From NCBI RefSeq assembly GCF_000744785.1, contig NZ_JQMO01000002.1:2232001-2296000 (forward strand): DNA of 64,000 nt, written 5' to 3'. Shown piece after piece: positions 15,559-24,978 of the stretch. A program made the position numbers and the translations under genes. Source of the DNA: Kitasatospora azatica KCTC 9699. GTDB lineage: Bacteria; Actinomycetota; Actinomycetes; Streptomycetales; Streptomycetaceae. Below the pieces are notes generated by a model. The model was not told the DNA's origin, did no database searches, and saw only the letters and a program-made list of their open reading frames with translations. The first letter of the stretch is position 1. Each line of letters starts with the position of its first letter.

Positions 15559-17175
15559 GTGAGTACTCCGGCCGCCGGCATCCCGCTGCGCCAGCTGCTG
15601 ATGTCGCTCGGCGAGCCGCTGGTCGAGCTGCAGGCCGCGCCCGCCGGACTCGACGTGCCGGTACGGGACGTGGCGATCCTCGACCCCGAGGACCCGGCCA
15701 CCGCCGCCCCCGGCGAGCTGGTGCTGGCGATCGGCGCCCGTGGCCGGGCCGCGCTGCCCGCCCTGCGCGCCGCGGGCCGGGCCCGGGCCGCCGCCGTCGC
15801 CGTCAAACTCGACGCCCCCGGCCAGGCCGACGCGCTGCGCGAGGCCGCCACCGAGGCCGGGGTGGCACTGCTCTCGGTCCGCCGCGAGACCCGCTGGGAG
15901 CACCTGGACGCGCTGGCCCGGGCGGTGATCAGTGGCCCGGACGCGCCGGAGAGCCCCGAGCACAACGCCGGCGACCTCTTCTCGCTCGCCCAGACCACCG
16001 CCGTGCTGACCGGCGGCATCGTCTCCATCGAGGACACCTCCAGCCGGGTGCTGGCCTACTCCCGCTCGGCCGACTCCGACGAGGTGGACGACCTGCGGCG
16101 GCTGTCCATCCTCGGCTGGCAGGGCCCCGAGCCGTACCTGTCCAAGCTGCGCGAGTGGGGCATCTTCCAGCATCTGCGCAGCTCGGACAGTGTGATCCCG
16201 GTCGAGCCGCACCCGGAGCTGGGGCTGCGCCGACGGCTGGCGATCGGCATCCGGGCCGGCGCCCAGCCGCTGGGCACCATCTGGGTGCAGGAGGGCTCGC
16301 AGCCGCTGGCCCCGCAGGCCGAGCAGGCACTGGTCGGCGCGGCCCGGGTGGCGGCGGGACAGCTGGTGCGCCGGCGCCGGGAGGTCTCGGCGGACGTCCG
16401 GCTCACCCAGACCCTGCTGACCGGACTGCTGGAGGGCAGCACCGGCCCGCAGTCACTGGCCACCCACCTCGGACTGCAGCCGCACCGCCCGGCCACCGTG
16501 CTGGCGTACGCGGCGCCGGGCACCGATCCTGGCCGGGCCGAGGTGACCGGCCTGATCTCGGTGCACACCGCCGCCCGGCACCGGGGGGCGGTGCTGGCCC
16601 CGATCGACGGGCGGATCTACGTGCTGCTGCCCGACCTGCCGGCCAACCTGGCGACCAGCACGGTGCGGGACTGGGCGCAGGAGGTGGTGGACGCGGCCCG
16701 CGACCACCTGGCGGTGGAGCTGCGGGCGGCGATCGGCAGCACGGTCGGCGGGCTGTCCGAGGTGCCGGCCTCCCGGGCCCAGGCCGACCGGATCCTGGAC
16801 GCGATGGGGCGCGGCGGTGTGGTGCCGGAGGTCGCGGCGCTGATCGACGTGCAGGCGGAGGTACTGGTCAGCGAGGTGCTGGCGCTGCTGCAGGAGCGGC
16901 CGGCGCTGCGCGACCCGCGGCTGTCCGCGCTCACCGCCTACGACGTGCGGCACGGCACCCGGCTCGCCGAATCGGTCCGGGCCTGGCTGGACGCGCTCGG
17001 CGAGGTGCGGGTCGCCGCCCAGGCCCTGCACATCCACCCCAACACCCTGCGCTACCGGGTCCGCCGCGCCGAACAGCTCACCGGCATCGACCTGGCCCAA
17101 CCGCAGCAGCGACTGCTCGCGATGCTCCAACTGCGGCTGCCCAACGAAGAAGGCGGCCCCAGGAGCGGGGCTTAG
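15559..17175 (+). CDS. PucR-family regulator, probable activator of proline catabolism
   Basis: A 538-residue PucR/CdaR-type regulator. The N-terminal PucR sensor segment (LVELQAAPAGLDVPVRDVAI, ELVLAIG) leads to a GGDEF-like/CdaR middle domain. The C-terminal PucR helix-turn-helix ends in the signature AAQALHIHPNTLRYRVRRAEQLTGIDL. The GTG at 15559 is preferred for the GAAGG site seven bases upstream. The ATG at 15541 lies inside the inverted repeat, so it is probably not the start. Divergence from pruA implies control of proline use. The 3' end overlaps the convergent gene by 4 bases. Confidence 0.85.
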   Translation: MSTPAAGIPLRQLLMSLGEPLVELQAAPAGLDVPVRDVAILDPEDPATAAPGELVLAIGARGRAALPALRAAGRARAAAVAVKLDAPGQADALREAATEAGVALLSVRRETRWEHLDALARAVISGPDAPESPEHNAGDLFSLAQTTAVLTGGIVSIEDTSSRVLAYSRSADSDEVDDLRRLSILGWQGPEPYLSKLREWGIFQHLRSSDSVIPVEPHPELGLRRRLAIGIRAGAQPLGTIWVQEGSQPLAPQAEQALVGAARVAAGQLVRRRREVSADVRLTQTLLTGLLEGSTGPQSLATHLGLQPHRPATVLAYAAPGTDPGRAEVTGLISVHTAARHRGAVLAPIDGRIYVLLPDLPANLATSTVRDWAQEVVDAARDHLAVELRAAIGSTVGGLSEVPASRAQADRILDAMGRGGVVPEVAALIDVQAEVLVSEVLALLQERPALRDPRLSALTAYDVRHGTRLAESVRAWLDALGEVRVAAQALHIHPNTLRYRVRRAEQLTGIDLAQPQQRLLAMLQLRLPNEEGGPRSGA

Positions 17176-18524
17176 CGGGCTCGTTCGCGGCGCCACTGCT
17201 CCCAGGCCGCCAGCCAGGCCGCCTCGCAGCGCAGGGTGCTGCCCGGCGGGCTGTCCGCCGGGCGGCGCTGGAGCTCCGCCCAGGCGAGCTGGGCGGGCAG
17301 GCTGGGCACCTGGCTGGCGAAGACGGTGTAGCGGATCACCTCTTCCAACGCCGCCCGGCCGTCCGCGCTGCCGACCAGCCAGTCGGTCTTCTCGGCCAGC
17401 CGGCACAGTTGACCGACCATCAGCTGCACCGCGGCCGCCGCCTCCCGCCGGGTCTCCGAGGCGTACCGCATCTGCTGCCGGATCGCGGCCGTCCACTGCT
17501 CCACCGGCTCGCCGACCCGCAACCGCCGGGGCAGCTTGACCCGACCGCAGGAGGCCAGGTGGGCCCGCTCGGCGAGGGCCCGCTCCACACTGGACTCGAT
17601 CAGCAGCCGGTGCGCGTCCAGCCCGGTCAGCGCCGACTGGCCGCGTCTGGCCTGGGCCATCCGTTGCAGCTTGGCGATCTCCACCTGGCGCAGCAGCTCG
17701 GTGCGGCCGGTGATGAAGCGGTCGTGGTCCCGTCCGCTCAGGTACCGCAGGTCGACGTCGGCGGGCTCGATCCCGCGCCCGCAGAGCAGCACCACCGAGC
17801 CGTAGACCATCAGCCGGCCGGCCCAGACCGTGCGGGCCTTGGCGGTGGGGCCGTGCCCGACCCCGCGCTCCTCGTGGATCTGCACCGGGGTCGGCTCACC
17901 CCCGACGTTGATCCACTCGCGCAGGCTGCGGACCCGGCCCGGGCTGTCGCCCTCGTCCAGGCCGAGCTGCTCGTAGACCCGGTCCCGCTCGCGCTCGATC
18001 AGCTCCTCCAGCTCGGGCAGCGGGGTGTGCCGCTCGATCCCGGGCTGGTAGGTGCGCACCGTGACGTACGGGCCGTCCAGCGAGCTCCAGTCGCCGGACC
18101 GCAGTTCGAACCAGGAGATGTCGCCGTTGAGCGTCTCGTAGTCGCTCATCGCGTCGCTGTCGGTCGCGTCGCAGTCAGTGGCGTTGCCGTCGGCCGCACT
18201 GCTGTCGGCCCGGTTGCCGCGCACGCCCCGGCCGCCGCGGTCCACGCCGTAGATCACGAAGTCCAGTTCGGCGAAGATCTGGCGGACGGTCCGTTCCTGG
18301 ACCTCCAGGCGCTCCTCGTTGACCGCGAAGAGGTCGCCCCCCGGCTCCGCGGCCCAGCTGTCGCTGCTGATCGTCACCTTCGCCGCACCCCCGGGGCTCG
18401 CCGTCGTTCGGTCGCGGGCCGACTGCGGCTGGGGCACCTTCCGGCCGCCCGGCCGGGAGGGGGGTCGCCCGGACGGGCCGGACCGCGTTCGCCCACGATA
18501 CGTGCGCGGGACCTGCGGGGCCAT
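17172..18524 (-). CDS. Conserved actinobacterial protein of unknown function
   Basis: A 450-residue soluble protein I cannot assign. The first about 50 residues are basic, Pro/Gly-rich and probably disordered. Residues about 105-130 contain a degenerate Asp/Ala/Thr run (GNATDCDATDSDAMS) like a small expanded repeat. The rest is mixed helix and strand, with a Trp/Arg-rich C-terminus (AWLAAWEQWRRERAR). No transmembrane segment or catalytic motif is evident. The ATG at 18524 follows GAGGGA. It overlaps the PucR gene end by 4 bases. Confidence 0.65.
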   Translation of the reverse strand: MAPQVPRTYRGRTRSGPSGRPPSRPGGRKVPQPQSARDRTTASPGGAAKVTISSDSWAAEPGGDLFAVNEERLEVQERTVRQIFAELDFVIYGVDRGGRGVRGNRADSSAADGNATDCDATDSDAMSDYETLNGDISWFELRSGDWSSLDGPYVTVRTYQPGIERHTPLPELEELIERERDRVYEQLGLDEGDSPGRVRSLREWINVGGEPTPVQIHEERGVGHGPTAKARTVWAGRLMVYGSVVLLCGRGIEPADVDLRYLSGRDHDRFITGRTELLRQVEIAKLQRMAQARRGQSALTGLDAHRLLIESSVERALAERAHLASCGRVKLPRRLRVGEPVEQWTAAIRQQMRYASETRREAAAAVQLMVGQLCRLAEKTDWLVGSADGRAALEEVIRYTVFASQVPSLPAQLAWAELQRRPADSPPGSTLRCEAAWLAAWEQWRRERAR

Positions 18525-18606
18525 CAGCTTCCCTCGTACGGTTGGCAGATCCGCGGTCCGGCCCCCGTCACCCGCCCGTCGGCCCTATCTTGTCGGTGCC
18601 CCTGCC

Positions 18607-18612
18607 TACGCT
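18607..18612 (+). promoter_or_regulatory. -10 box for a probably leaderless VOC transcript
   Basis: TACGCT ends 7 bases before the ATG at 18620. That spacing puts the transcription start at or beside the start codon. No -35 box at the usual spacing is clear. Confidence 0.4.
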
Positions 18613-18619
18613 GAAAGAC

Positions 18620-19063
18620 ATGACAGCAGAGCACGGGGTTCCCGCCCGGATCAGTATCGTCACCCTCGGCGTGACCGACTTGGCCCGCAGCGCCGAGTTC
18701 TACGCGGCCCTCGGCTGGCAGCGGTCCGCCGCCTCCAGCCCGGAGATCGTCTGGTTCCGCACCGCCGACTCGGCGCTCGGCCTCTTCCCGGTCGACGAGC
18801 TGGCGGCCGACGCGGGCATCCCACCGAGCGGCGAGCCCGCCTTCCGCGGTGTCACCCTGGCGATCAACCTGGAGTCGCCCGAGGCGGTGGACGCGGCGCT
18901 GGCCGTCGCCGTCGAGGCCGGCGCCTCGGTGGTCAAGCCGCCGGCCGCCACCGACTGGGGCGGTTACTCCGGGTACTTCGAGGATCCGGACGGCCACCTC
19001 TGGGAGCTGGCGCACAATCCGTTCTTCCCGTTCACCGAACGGGGCCAGCTGGACCTGCCCTGA
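18620..19063 (+). CDS. VOC family (glyoxalase/dioxygenase fold) protein
   Basis: A 147-residue vicinal-oxygen-chelate protein with paired beta-alpha-beta-beta-beta modules. The first begins ISIVTLGVTDLARSAEFYAALGW; the second ends GGYSGYFEDPDGHLWELAHNPFF, with the metal-ligand Glu in the usual place. The substrate is unknown; the family includes glyoxalases, resistance proteins and uncharacterised members. The ATG at 18620 has no Shine-Dalgarno sequence, but a TACGCT box lies 7 bases upstream. The stop overlaps the next start (ATGA-type), so it is coupled to the SRPBCC gene. Confidence 0.85.
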   Translation: MTAEHGVPARISIVTLGVTDLARSAEFYAALGWQRSAASSPEIVWFRTADSALGLFPVDELAADAGIPPSGEPAFRGVTLAINLESPEAVDAALAVAVEAGASVVKPPAATDWGGYSGYFEDPDGHLWELAHNPFFPFTERGQLDLP

Positions 19064-19524
19064 TGCCGGACTTCAACCACTACCACCTGGTCAGCAGCTG
19101 GCGGCTGCCCGCGCCGCCCGCCGCCGTCTACCACGCGCTGCGCGAGGTGGAGGAGTATCCGCGCTGGTGGCCGCAGGTGCGCCAGGTGGAGCGGTTGGAC
19201 GACAGCTCCGGGCGGGTGCGGATCCGCTCGGTGCTGCCGTACGAGCTGGTGCTGATCGCCCGCGAGCGGCGCCAGGACGAGGCCGCCGGGGTGCTGGAGG
19301 CGGAGCTGACCGGGGACCTGGCCGGCTGGTCCCGGTGGACCGTCAGCCCGGACGGCCCCGGCGCCAGTCGTGCCGTCTTCGAGGAGGAGGTCCGCCCGGG
19401 CAAGCCGCTGATGCGCCGGCTCGCGCTGCCCGGGCGGCCGCTCTTCCTGGTCAACCACGCCCTGATGATGCGTGCGGGCGAGCGCGGCCTGCGACGCCTG
19501 CTCAGTTCTTCGAACGGGCCTTGA
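19063..19524 (+). CDS. SRPBCC (START-like, polyketide cyclase fold) protein
   Basis: A 153-residue helix-grip protein. The opening HYHLVSSWRLPAPPAAVYHALREVEEYPRWWPQV is the usual SRPBCC start, with strands and a long C-terminal helix (VNHALMMRAGERGLRRLL). These proteins bind hydrophobic ligands in a cavity; the ligand is not predictable here. The start overlaps the VOC gene stop. The 3' end overlaps the convergent acidic-protein gene by 23 bases. Confidence 0.8.
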   Translation: MPDFNHYHLVSSWRLPAPPAAVYHALREVEEYPRWWPQVRQVERLDDSSGRVRIRSVLPYELVLIARERRQDEAAGVLEAELTGDLAGWSRWTVSPDGPGASRAVFEEEVRPGKPLMRRLALPGRPLFLVNHALMMRAGERGLRRLLSSSNGP

Positions 19525-21139
19525 ACGCCGCCTTGCGGGCCTCCTTGGCCACCAGCCGGTCCACGTGCAGCTCGCCGACCGCCTCCAGCACCTGCGCGGT
19601 GTAGGGGTGGTCGACCCGCCACAGCTCGCCGAAGAAGCTGGCCGGATTGTCCGTCACCGGCATCCCGGAGATCAGCTCGCGCAGCAGCTCGGCGTCGCCC
19701 TCGCTGTCCAGCAGCTGGGCGGCGAAGGTGTCCACCGTGGTCCACAGCACCATCGACCGCTCCGGCGCCGGCACCCCGGTCACTCCCTGGGAGACCAGCC
19801 AGGCCCGCGCGCCGCCGCCCAGCTCCGGGTCCTCCAGCACCTCGCGGACGGCCGGCTCGGCGGCCGGGCCCAGCTCGCCCAGCGCCAACTGGGCGAGCAT
19901 CCGGCGCAGCGGGGCGCTGCGGTCGCTGCCGCGGGCGGCCTCGAGCAGCTCGCGGGCGGCCGCCAGCGGCTCACGGTCCGTCAGCCAGGCCCGGATCTCC
20001 TGCTCGGGCAGCACGTTGGCGGCCTCCGCGATGCCCTGCAGCAGGGCGGCGGCGTCCCCGGTGGCGTACTCGCCGATCAGCGGCGCCTCGTAGCCCTCGT
20101 CCAGCAGCCACTGGCGGACTCCGTACTGGCCCAGCGGGGTGAGCCGGACCAGCCCGAACCGGGCCGCCTCCGCCTCGTCCAGCTCACCGGTGGCGGGCTC
20201 CCGCTCGCTCGGCTCGCCGCCGGACTCCGGTTCCTCCTCCTCGTCGAAGAGGTCGGGGTCGATCGGCTGGTACTCCAGCAGCCCGATCTCGGCGAGGTCG
20301 GCGAGCATCGGGTCCAGTGCGACCATCACATCGGTGATGTCGCCGAGCATCTCCTCGTCCGGCTCCTCGCCCTCGGGCACCACCAGCAGCGCGGCGAGCA
20401 CGCCCAGCGGCATGGTCTCCTGCCCGGGCTCGGCGAAGGCGGTGGTCTCGTAGAGCACCTGGAGCGCCTCGTCCAGCAGCTCGGCGGCCTCCTCCTGGAC
20501 CTCCTCGTACTGGGCGAGCAGCTGCTCGGCGCGCTCCTCGTCGGCCTCCTCACCGGCGTCCGGCTCGGCGTCCAGCGGCTCGATCTCGGCCGCCAGCTCG
20601 GCGATCACGTCGGCGGCGGCCAGCCAGAGCTCCAGCACCGCCTCCGAGTCGCCGGCCTCCACGGGGGCCAGCTCCTGGCTCGGCCCGCCGGCCCGGTTGC
20701 CCGCCTCGTCGTGCGCGAGCACCACCAGCTCGAGGTCCCCGGCCAGCGACCAGACCCGCATCGCCTCCAGGACCGCCTCCTCGGGGACCTCGCCGTCGGC
20801 GGGCGCCAGGCCGAGGAACCGGGCGGCGGCCTCCCGGTCCCCGTCCAGCAGGTCACCGAGGTCGTCCACCGGACGGGTCGGGGCGCTCCACCGGGCCAGC
20901 TTGATCGCCCGGTCCAGCAGCGGGACGGCGAGCGCGGCGGCGGCCAGCTCCGACTCGGGGAGCAGGCGCACCGGGGGCACCAGGACCGAGAGGTCGTCCA
21001 AGTCCTCCTCCTCGTCCGAGCCGTGTGCGCCGTACAGGTCGGCCAGCTCGAAGTCGGCCGGCAGCAGACTCTCCGCGGGCAGCTCGCCAGGCCCGGTCGC
21101 CGACGGGTGGTCAGTGTTCTTGCGGCGTCGTCCGGCCAT
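19502..21139 (-). CDS. Large acidic protein of unknown function
   Basis: A 545-residue, strongly acidic, helix-rich protein with several Glu/Asp runs (about residues 40-48, 190-215 and 305-325) and a basic C-terminal tail (AKEARKAAFKARSKN). The ATG at 21139 (MAGRRRKN) has GAGGAG nine bases upstream. No transmembrane segment or enzyme motif is visible. The many leucine-rich helical pairs could form a repeat scaffold. I recognise similar long acidic hypothetical proteins from streptomycetes but no function. It overlaps the convergent SRPBCC gene by 23 bases. Confidence 0.65.
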   Translation of the reverse strand: MAGRRRKNTDHPSATGPGELPAESLLPADFELADLYGAHGSDEEEDLDDLSVLVPPVRLLPESELAAAALAVPLLDRAIKLARWSAPTRPVDDLGDLLDGDREAAARFLGLAPADGEVPEEAVLEAMRVWSLAGDLELVVLAHDEAGNRAGGPSQELAPVEAGDSEAVLELWLAAADVIAELAAEIEPLDAEPDAGEEADEERAEQLLAQYEEVQEEAAELLDEALQVLYETTAFAEPGQETMPLGVLAALLVVPEGEEPDEEMLGDITDVMVALDPMLADLAEIGLLEYQPIDPDLFDEEEEPESGGEPSEREPATGELDEAEAARFGLVRLTPLGQYGVRQWLLDEGYEAPLIGEYATGDAAALLQGIAEAANVLPEQEIRAWLTDREPLAAARELLEAARGSDRSAPLRRMLAQLALGELGPAAEPAVREVLEDPELGGGARAWLVSQGVTGVPAPERSMVLWTTVDTFAAQLLDSEGDAELLRELISGMPVTDNPASFFGELWRVDHPYTAQVLEAVGELHVDRLVAKEARKAAFKARSKN

Positions 21140-21409
21140 CAGGCGCGATCTCCTCAAAAGGGCGGGGCTGCACTGCGATCAGCGTATCGGCCTGGCCCGT
21201 CACGGCGCCCGTCCTGCGGGGGGCGCGCGCCACCCGTGCACGCCGCCCGGGTACCACCACGTATCCTTCCTATGACCCCGTGCCCACCCCGCGCGCGGTC
21301 ACGCCTGGGCAAGGACGCCCGGCACACCCCAAGAACCACAGCGCGCTCCGACTGCCGGCACACCCCGCCGTCTCGCGGTGGCGCCCGGCCACATCAGGAG
21401 ACCCCTGCC

Positions 21410-22747
21410 ATGGCGGACCTCTCCCCCGCCGGCTCCGGCCTGCCCTCGGCGACCCTCAGCGGTCCGAGCGGCAGCGGTACCCGGCTCTCGGAGGCCCTGC
21501 TCCCCCTGGAGCTCGCACCACGGACCCAGCTCCAGCTCTCCGGCGTCAGCCGTTGGAACGCCCTGCGCGGCGTGCGGGTCGGCCTCGTCGCCGCCGCCCT
21601 GCTGCTGCTGCTGATCGGCGCCAACCTGGCCACCCCGGTCTACCCGCTGCTGCAGCAGCGCCTCGGCCTGACGGCCTTCGACACCACGCTGCTCTTCACC
21701 GTCTACGTCTTCGCCCTGGTCCCGGTGCTGGCCGCAGTCGGCCACTGGTCCGACCTGCTCGGCCGGCGCGCGCTGATCCTGCCCGCGGTCTGCCTGGCCG
21801 CCAGCGGCGACGCGATCTTCGCCACCGCGCACTCCTTCGGCCAGCTGGCCGTGGGACGCGCCGTCCAGGGCATCGCGGTGGCGCTGGCCACCGGCGCCGC
21901 CGGCGCCGCGCTCGGCGACCTGCTGCCCGACCACCCGACGCTGGCCGCCAAGCTCACCCTGGCCTGCTCGGCGGGCGGTGTCGCGTTCGGCCCGATCGTC
22001 GGCGCCGCGCTGGCCGGCGGCCGCAATCCGCTGCTCACCCCGTTCCTGGTGCACGCCCTGGCGTTGCTGACGCTGTGTGTCCCGCTCGCCCTGGTGCACC
22101 CGCGGATGCCCGGCGCCCGCCGCCACCCCACCGAGCCGCCGCGGATCACCACCGCCTTCCACCTCAAGCCGCGCCGCCTCGCGCTGCCGGTCCAGGGCCG
22201 CCGGACCTTCCTGCTCGCGGCCGGTGCCGGCTTCATCTCCTACGCGGTCTTCGGTGTCTACCTCAGCCTGGCCCCCGCCTTCTCGGCCGGACTGCTGCAC
22301 ACCCACTCGCGGATGGTCGGCGCGGTGGTCGCGGCCCTGCTGCTCGGCTCCTCCGCCACCGCCCAGCTGCTCGTCCCGCCCACCCGCTCGCCGCGCCTGA
22401 TCGCGCTCGGCATGACCGGCCTGGCCGGCGGCCTCAGCCTGGTGGTCGTCGCCCAGTACGCCGACCTGCCGGCGCTGCTCTTCCTGGGCAGCGTCCTCGG
22501 CGGCACCTGCCAGGGCATCGCCTTCCGCTCGCTGTTCACCAGCGCGGTCGCCGCGATGGACCCGGCCTCGCGCGCGAGCCAGATGAGCACCCTGTGGGTG
22601 ATCGTCTACCTCGGCAGCTCGCTGCCGATCGTCGCCGTCGGCGCACTGGCCCGCAGCTGCGGCCTGCTGCCCGCCGTGAGCGGCTTCGCGGCAGTCGCCG
22701 CGGCCGGCTGCCTGGCCCTGGCCGGCGCGGTGCTGCGGCGCCGCTGA
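21410..22747 (+). CDS. MFS transporter (drug/sugar efflux type)
   Basis: A 445-residue major facilitator with about 12 hydrophobic segments after a roughly 50-residue cytosolic N-terminus. The loop 2-3 signature appears as GHWSDLLGRRALI, and the motif in TM5 reads AGGVAFGPIVGAALAGG, as in drug:H+ antiporters with 12 segments. The substrate is unknown. The ATG at 21410 has AGGAG about 10 bases upstream. It stands alone between divergent and convergent genes and ends at a strong terminator. Confidence 0.85.
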   Translation: MADLSPAGSGLPSATLSGPSGSGTRLSEALLPLELAPRTQLQLSGVSRWNALRGVRVGLVAAALLLLLIGANLATPVYPLLQQRLGLTAFDTTLLFTVYVFALVPVLAAVGHWSDLLGRRALILPAVCLAASGDAIFATAHSFGQLAVGRAVQGIAVALATGAAGAALGDLLPDHPTLAAKLTLACSAGGVAFGPIVGAALAGGRNPLLTPFLVHALALLTLCVPLALVHPRMPGARRHPTEPPRITTAFHLKPRRLALPVQGRRTFLLAAGAGFISYAVFGVYLSLAPAFSAGLLHTHSRMVGAVVAALLLGSSATAQLLVPPTRSPRLIALGMTGLAGGLSLVVVAQYADLPALLFLGSVLGGTCQGIAFRSLFTSAVAAMDPASRASQMSTLWVIVYLGSSLPIVAVGALARSCGLLPAVSGFAAVAAAGCLALAGAVLRRR

Positions 22748-22775
22748 CGCCGGGTCTGCCGGACGCATCGACGAC

Positions 22776-22823
22776 GGCCGGGTGCCCTCCGGTGGGGGTG
22801 GGGAAGACGGAGGGCACCCGGCC
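22776..22823. terminator. Strong hairpin terminator between MFS and AraC-type genes
   Basis: Perfect 16-bp arms at 22776-22791 and 22808-22823 (GGCCGGGTGCCCTCCG and its complement) with a 16-base loop. It lies 29 bases after the MFS stop and can act for both convergent genes. Confidence 0.85.
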
Positions 22824-22954
22824 GTTGGCCATGCATCCGGCGTACGTTCGGGTCTGGGCGTTCGGGTCTAGGCGTTCGGGGAGCCCGCTGTTCCCACGCA
22901 TCGTGGACGGTTCACCACTGGACTCTCCTGTTGCAGGTTCCGGCTGGACGTCCG

Positions 22955-23998
22955 TCAGCCTAGGACCGGGCCGGGCTCGGGACTTTGCACCAGGCGCACG
23001 CCTCGTTGACGTTCCAGGCAGCCGCTCTGCTCGGTCAGGCGGCGCAGCTCGCTGGGGCTCAACCCGTAGGCCTCGCGGAAGCCCCGGCTGAAGACGGCGG
23101 CGCTGGTGAACCCCCAGCGCGCGGCGATGGCGTGGACCGGGCGGTCGAGCAGCGCGGGGTCGCTCAGGTCGGCGTGGCACCGGCCGAGCCGGCGGCTGCG
23201 GATGGAGGCGGCGACGCTCTCCCGCTGTCCCTGGAACAGCAGGTGCAGGCTGCGCACCGAGATGTGGTGGCGGGCGGCGATGGCCTGCGGTGTCAGCCGC
23301 GGGTCGCCGAGGTTGTGCTCGATGAACGCGTTGACCCGCTCCAGCAGGACCTGCGCGCGGGTCTCGGCCGGCAACTCGTCGTAGGCGTCCAGCTGCTGGG
23401 CCAGGCAGGCGGTGGCCAGGTCGATCGCGACCCGGCCGAGCCGGTCGCGTTCCGCAGGCCCGCAGTCGCCCGCGTGCTCTCCCAGTGAGGTGAGGTACTG
23501 GGCCAGGATCGCCCCCATGCCCTGGTTGCCGGCGATCCGCCGGGCGAGCAGCCGGTCGACCCGCTCGGGCCGGAACGGGAAGGTGTCCTTGGGCCACTGG
23601 ATGATGGTGGCGCGAACCAGGCTGTCCGGTCCGCTCCCGTCCAGCACGCCGGCCTCGAACGGGCGCGAGGTGTCCCAGAGCACCAGGTCGTCGAGGAACC
23701 GTCCGGAGTCGTTGCGCTGCTGCGAGATCCACATCGGGCGACCGGTGACCAGGGCCAGTTGGTACTGCTCGGGGTCGCTGCGCCTGATCGTGGCGGGGGT
23801 GCGCCAGGACCGCACCGCGCCGTAGTCGAACGTCGACACCTGCACCGGGCCGAGGTCGAGCACCGAGACGTCCGCCAGGAACTCACCCGGCTGCGAGCAC
23901 CGGAGCACGGTCGGGATCAGCGCGCTGGCGACCACCTCGGCGAACCAGTCGAACCGCTCCCCCGCCGGCACCTCGGCCGACGACAGCGTGGACCGCAT
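22955..23998 (-). CDS. AraC-family transcriptional regulator
   Basis: A 347-residue regulator. Residues about 1-200 match the AraC-binding-like sensor (FDWFAEVVASALIPTVL, QYQLALVTGRPMWISQQ). The C-terminal about 110 residues form the double helix-turn-helix, with ARHHISVRSLHLLFQGQRESVAASIRSRRL and AIAARWGFTSAAVFSRGFREAYGLSPSELR. The target is unknown. The gene follows the suf operon on the same strand but is separated from it by a terminator, so it is probably independent. Confidence 0.85.
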   Translation of the reverse strand: MRSTLSSAEVPAGERFDWFAEVVASALIPTVLRCSQPGEFLADVSVLDLGPVQVSTFDYGAVRSWRTPATIRRSDPEQYQLALVTGRPMWISQQRNDSGRFLDDLVLWDTSRPFEAGVLDGSGPDSLVRATIIQWPKDTFPFRPERVDRLLARRIAGNQGMGAILAQYLTSLGEHAGDCGPAERDRLGRVAIDLATACLAQQLDAYDELPAETRAQVLLERVNAFIEHNLGDPRLTPQAIAARHHISVRSLHLLFQGQRESVAASIRSRRLGRCHADLSDPALLDRPVHAIAARWGFTSAAVFSRGFREAYGLSPSELRRLTEQSGCLERQRGVRLVQSPEPGPVLG

Positions 23999-24046
23999 CG
24001 CACTCCCCCTGAAGCGACTCTCGAAAGACTTTGAAGCGACGCAAAC

Positions 24047-24087
24047 TGCCGCGTGGCCCGCCCCCGTTCGGGGCGATCCACGCGGCA
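24047..24087 (-). terminator. Hairpin terminator at the end of the suf operon
   Basis: TGCCGCGTGG (24047-24056) pairs with CCACGCGGCA (24078-24087), and CGCCCC/GGGGCG pairs inside. It lies 27 bases past the sufT stop on the minus strand and before the AraC-type gene. Confidence 0.75.
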
Positions 24088-24113
24088 GCGCGATGGTGCG
24101 CGATGACGGCGGG

Positions 24114-24500
24114 TCAGACGTTGAAGCCCAGCGCGCGCAGCTGCTCGCGGCCGTCGTCGGTGATCTTGTCCGGGCCCCACGGCGGCATCCAGACCCAGTT
24201 GATCCGCAGGTCCTGGACCAGGCCGTCGGTGGCGGTCTTGGCCTGGTCCTCGATCACGTCGGTCAGCGGGCAGGCCGCCGAGGTGAGGGTCATGTCGATG
24301 GTGGCCACGTCGGACTCGTCGATGTGGATGCCGTAGATCAGGCCCAGGTTGACCACGTCGATGCCCAGCTCGGGGTCGACCACGTCCATCAGGGCCTCGG
24401 TGAGGTCCTCGACGGAGACGGTGCCGGCCGTGCTGCCGACGATGACCGTCGGTCCCTCGACTGCGGCCTCGGCCGGGGTGCCGGCCTCGGTGTCGCTCAT
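24114..24500 (-). CDS. sufT: SufT-type iron-sulfur cluster assembly factor (DUF59/MIP18)
   Basis: A 128-residue MIP18/DUF59 protein that helps mature [4Fe-4S] proteins. After a roughly 25-residue variable start comes the domain VSVEDLTEALMDVVDPELGIDVVNLGLIYGI, then the conserved TLTSAACPLTDVIEDQ with its cysteine, and WMPPWGPDKI. It is the last gene of the suf operon, 11 bases after sufU, with AAGGA before the ATG. Confidence 0.9.
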   Translation of the reverse strand: MSDTEAGTPAEAAVEGPTVIVGSTAGTVSVEDLTEALMDVVDPELGIDVVNLGLIYGIHIDESDVATIDMTLTSAACPLTDVIEDQAKTATDGLVQDLRINWVWMPPWGPDKITDDGREQLRALGFNV

Positions 24501-24511
24501 GAGTAATTCCT

Positions 24512-24964
24512 TCAGTCGTTGACGACGGGGTGTTCGGCGAGCGCCTTGGCGGTGGCGTCCTTCCAGGCCATCCAGCTCAGCAGTGCGCACTTCACCCGGG
24601 CGGGGAACTTGGAGACACCGGCGAACGCGACCGCGTCCTCCAGTACGTCCTCGTCACCCTCGGCCTGGCCCTTGCTCTGCATCAGCTCCAGGAAGGCCTG
24701 CTGGATCGCCTGCGCCTCGCCGACGGTCTTCCCGACCACCAGGTCGTTCAGCACCGAGGCGCTGGCCTGACTGATCGAGCAGCCCTGGGACTCGTAGGAG
24801 ACGTCCGCCACCACCGGGCCGTCGAGCCGCACCCGGAGGGTGATCTCGTCGCCACAGGTCGGGTTGACGTGGTGCACCTCGGCGTCGCCGTCGCGCAGCC
24901 CCTTGCCGTGCGGGTTCTTGTAGTGCTCCAGGATGATCTCCTGGTACATGGAGTCGAGCTTCAT
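24512..24964 (-). CDS. sufU: SufU iron-sulfur cluster assembly protein
   Basis: A 150-residue SufU. In the Gram-positive Suf system it accepts persulfide from SufS with a zinc site. The motifs are all present: YQEIILEHYKNPHGKG, NPTCGDEI with the first cysteine, GCSISQASASVLNDLV with the second, and FPARVKCALLSWMAW with the third. The roughly 20-residue insertion typical of SufU against IscU is visible. It lies between sufS and sufT, 14 bases after sufS. Confidence 0.95.
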   Translation of the reverse strand: MKLDSMYQEIILEHYKNPHGKGLRDGDAEVHHVNPTCGDEITLRVRLDGPVVADVSYESQGCSISQASASVLNDLVVGKTVGEAQAIQQAFLELMQSKGQAEGDEDVLEDAVAFAGVSKFPARVKCALLSWMAWKDATAKALAEHPVVND

Positions 24965-24978
24965 GCCGCAGCCACTCC

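Noticed and set aside
19472..21400. Long plus-strand frame leading into the MFS gene
   Set aside because: It runs antisense to the acidic protein gene and has Gly/Arg/Leu-rich shadow composition. The MFS start with a ribosome binding site is at 21410.
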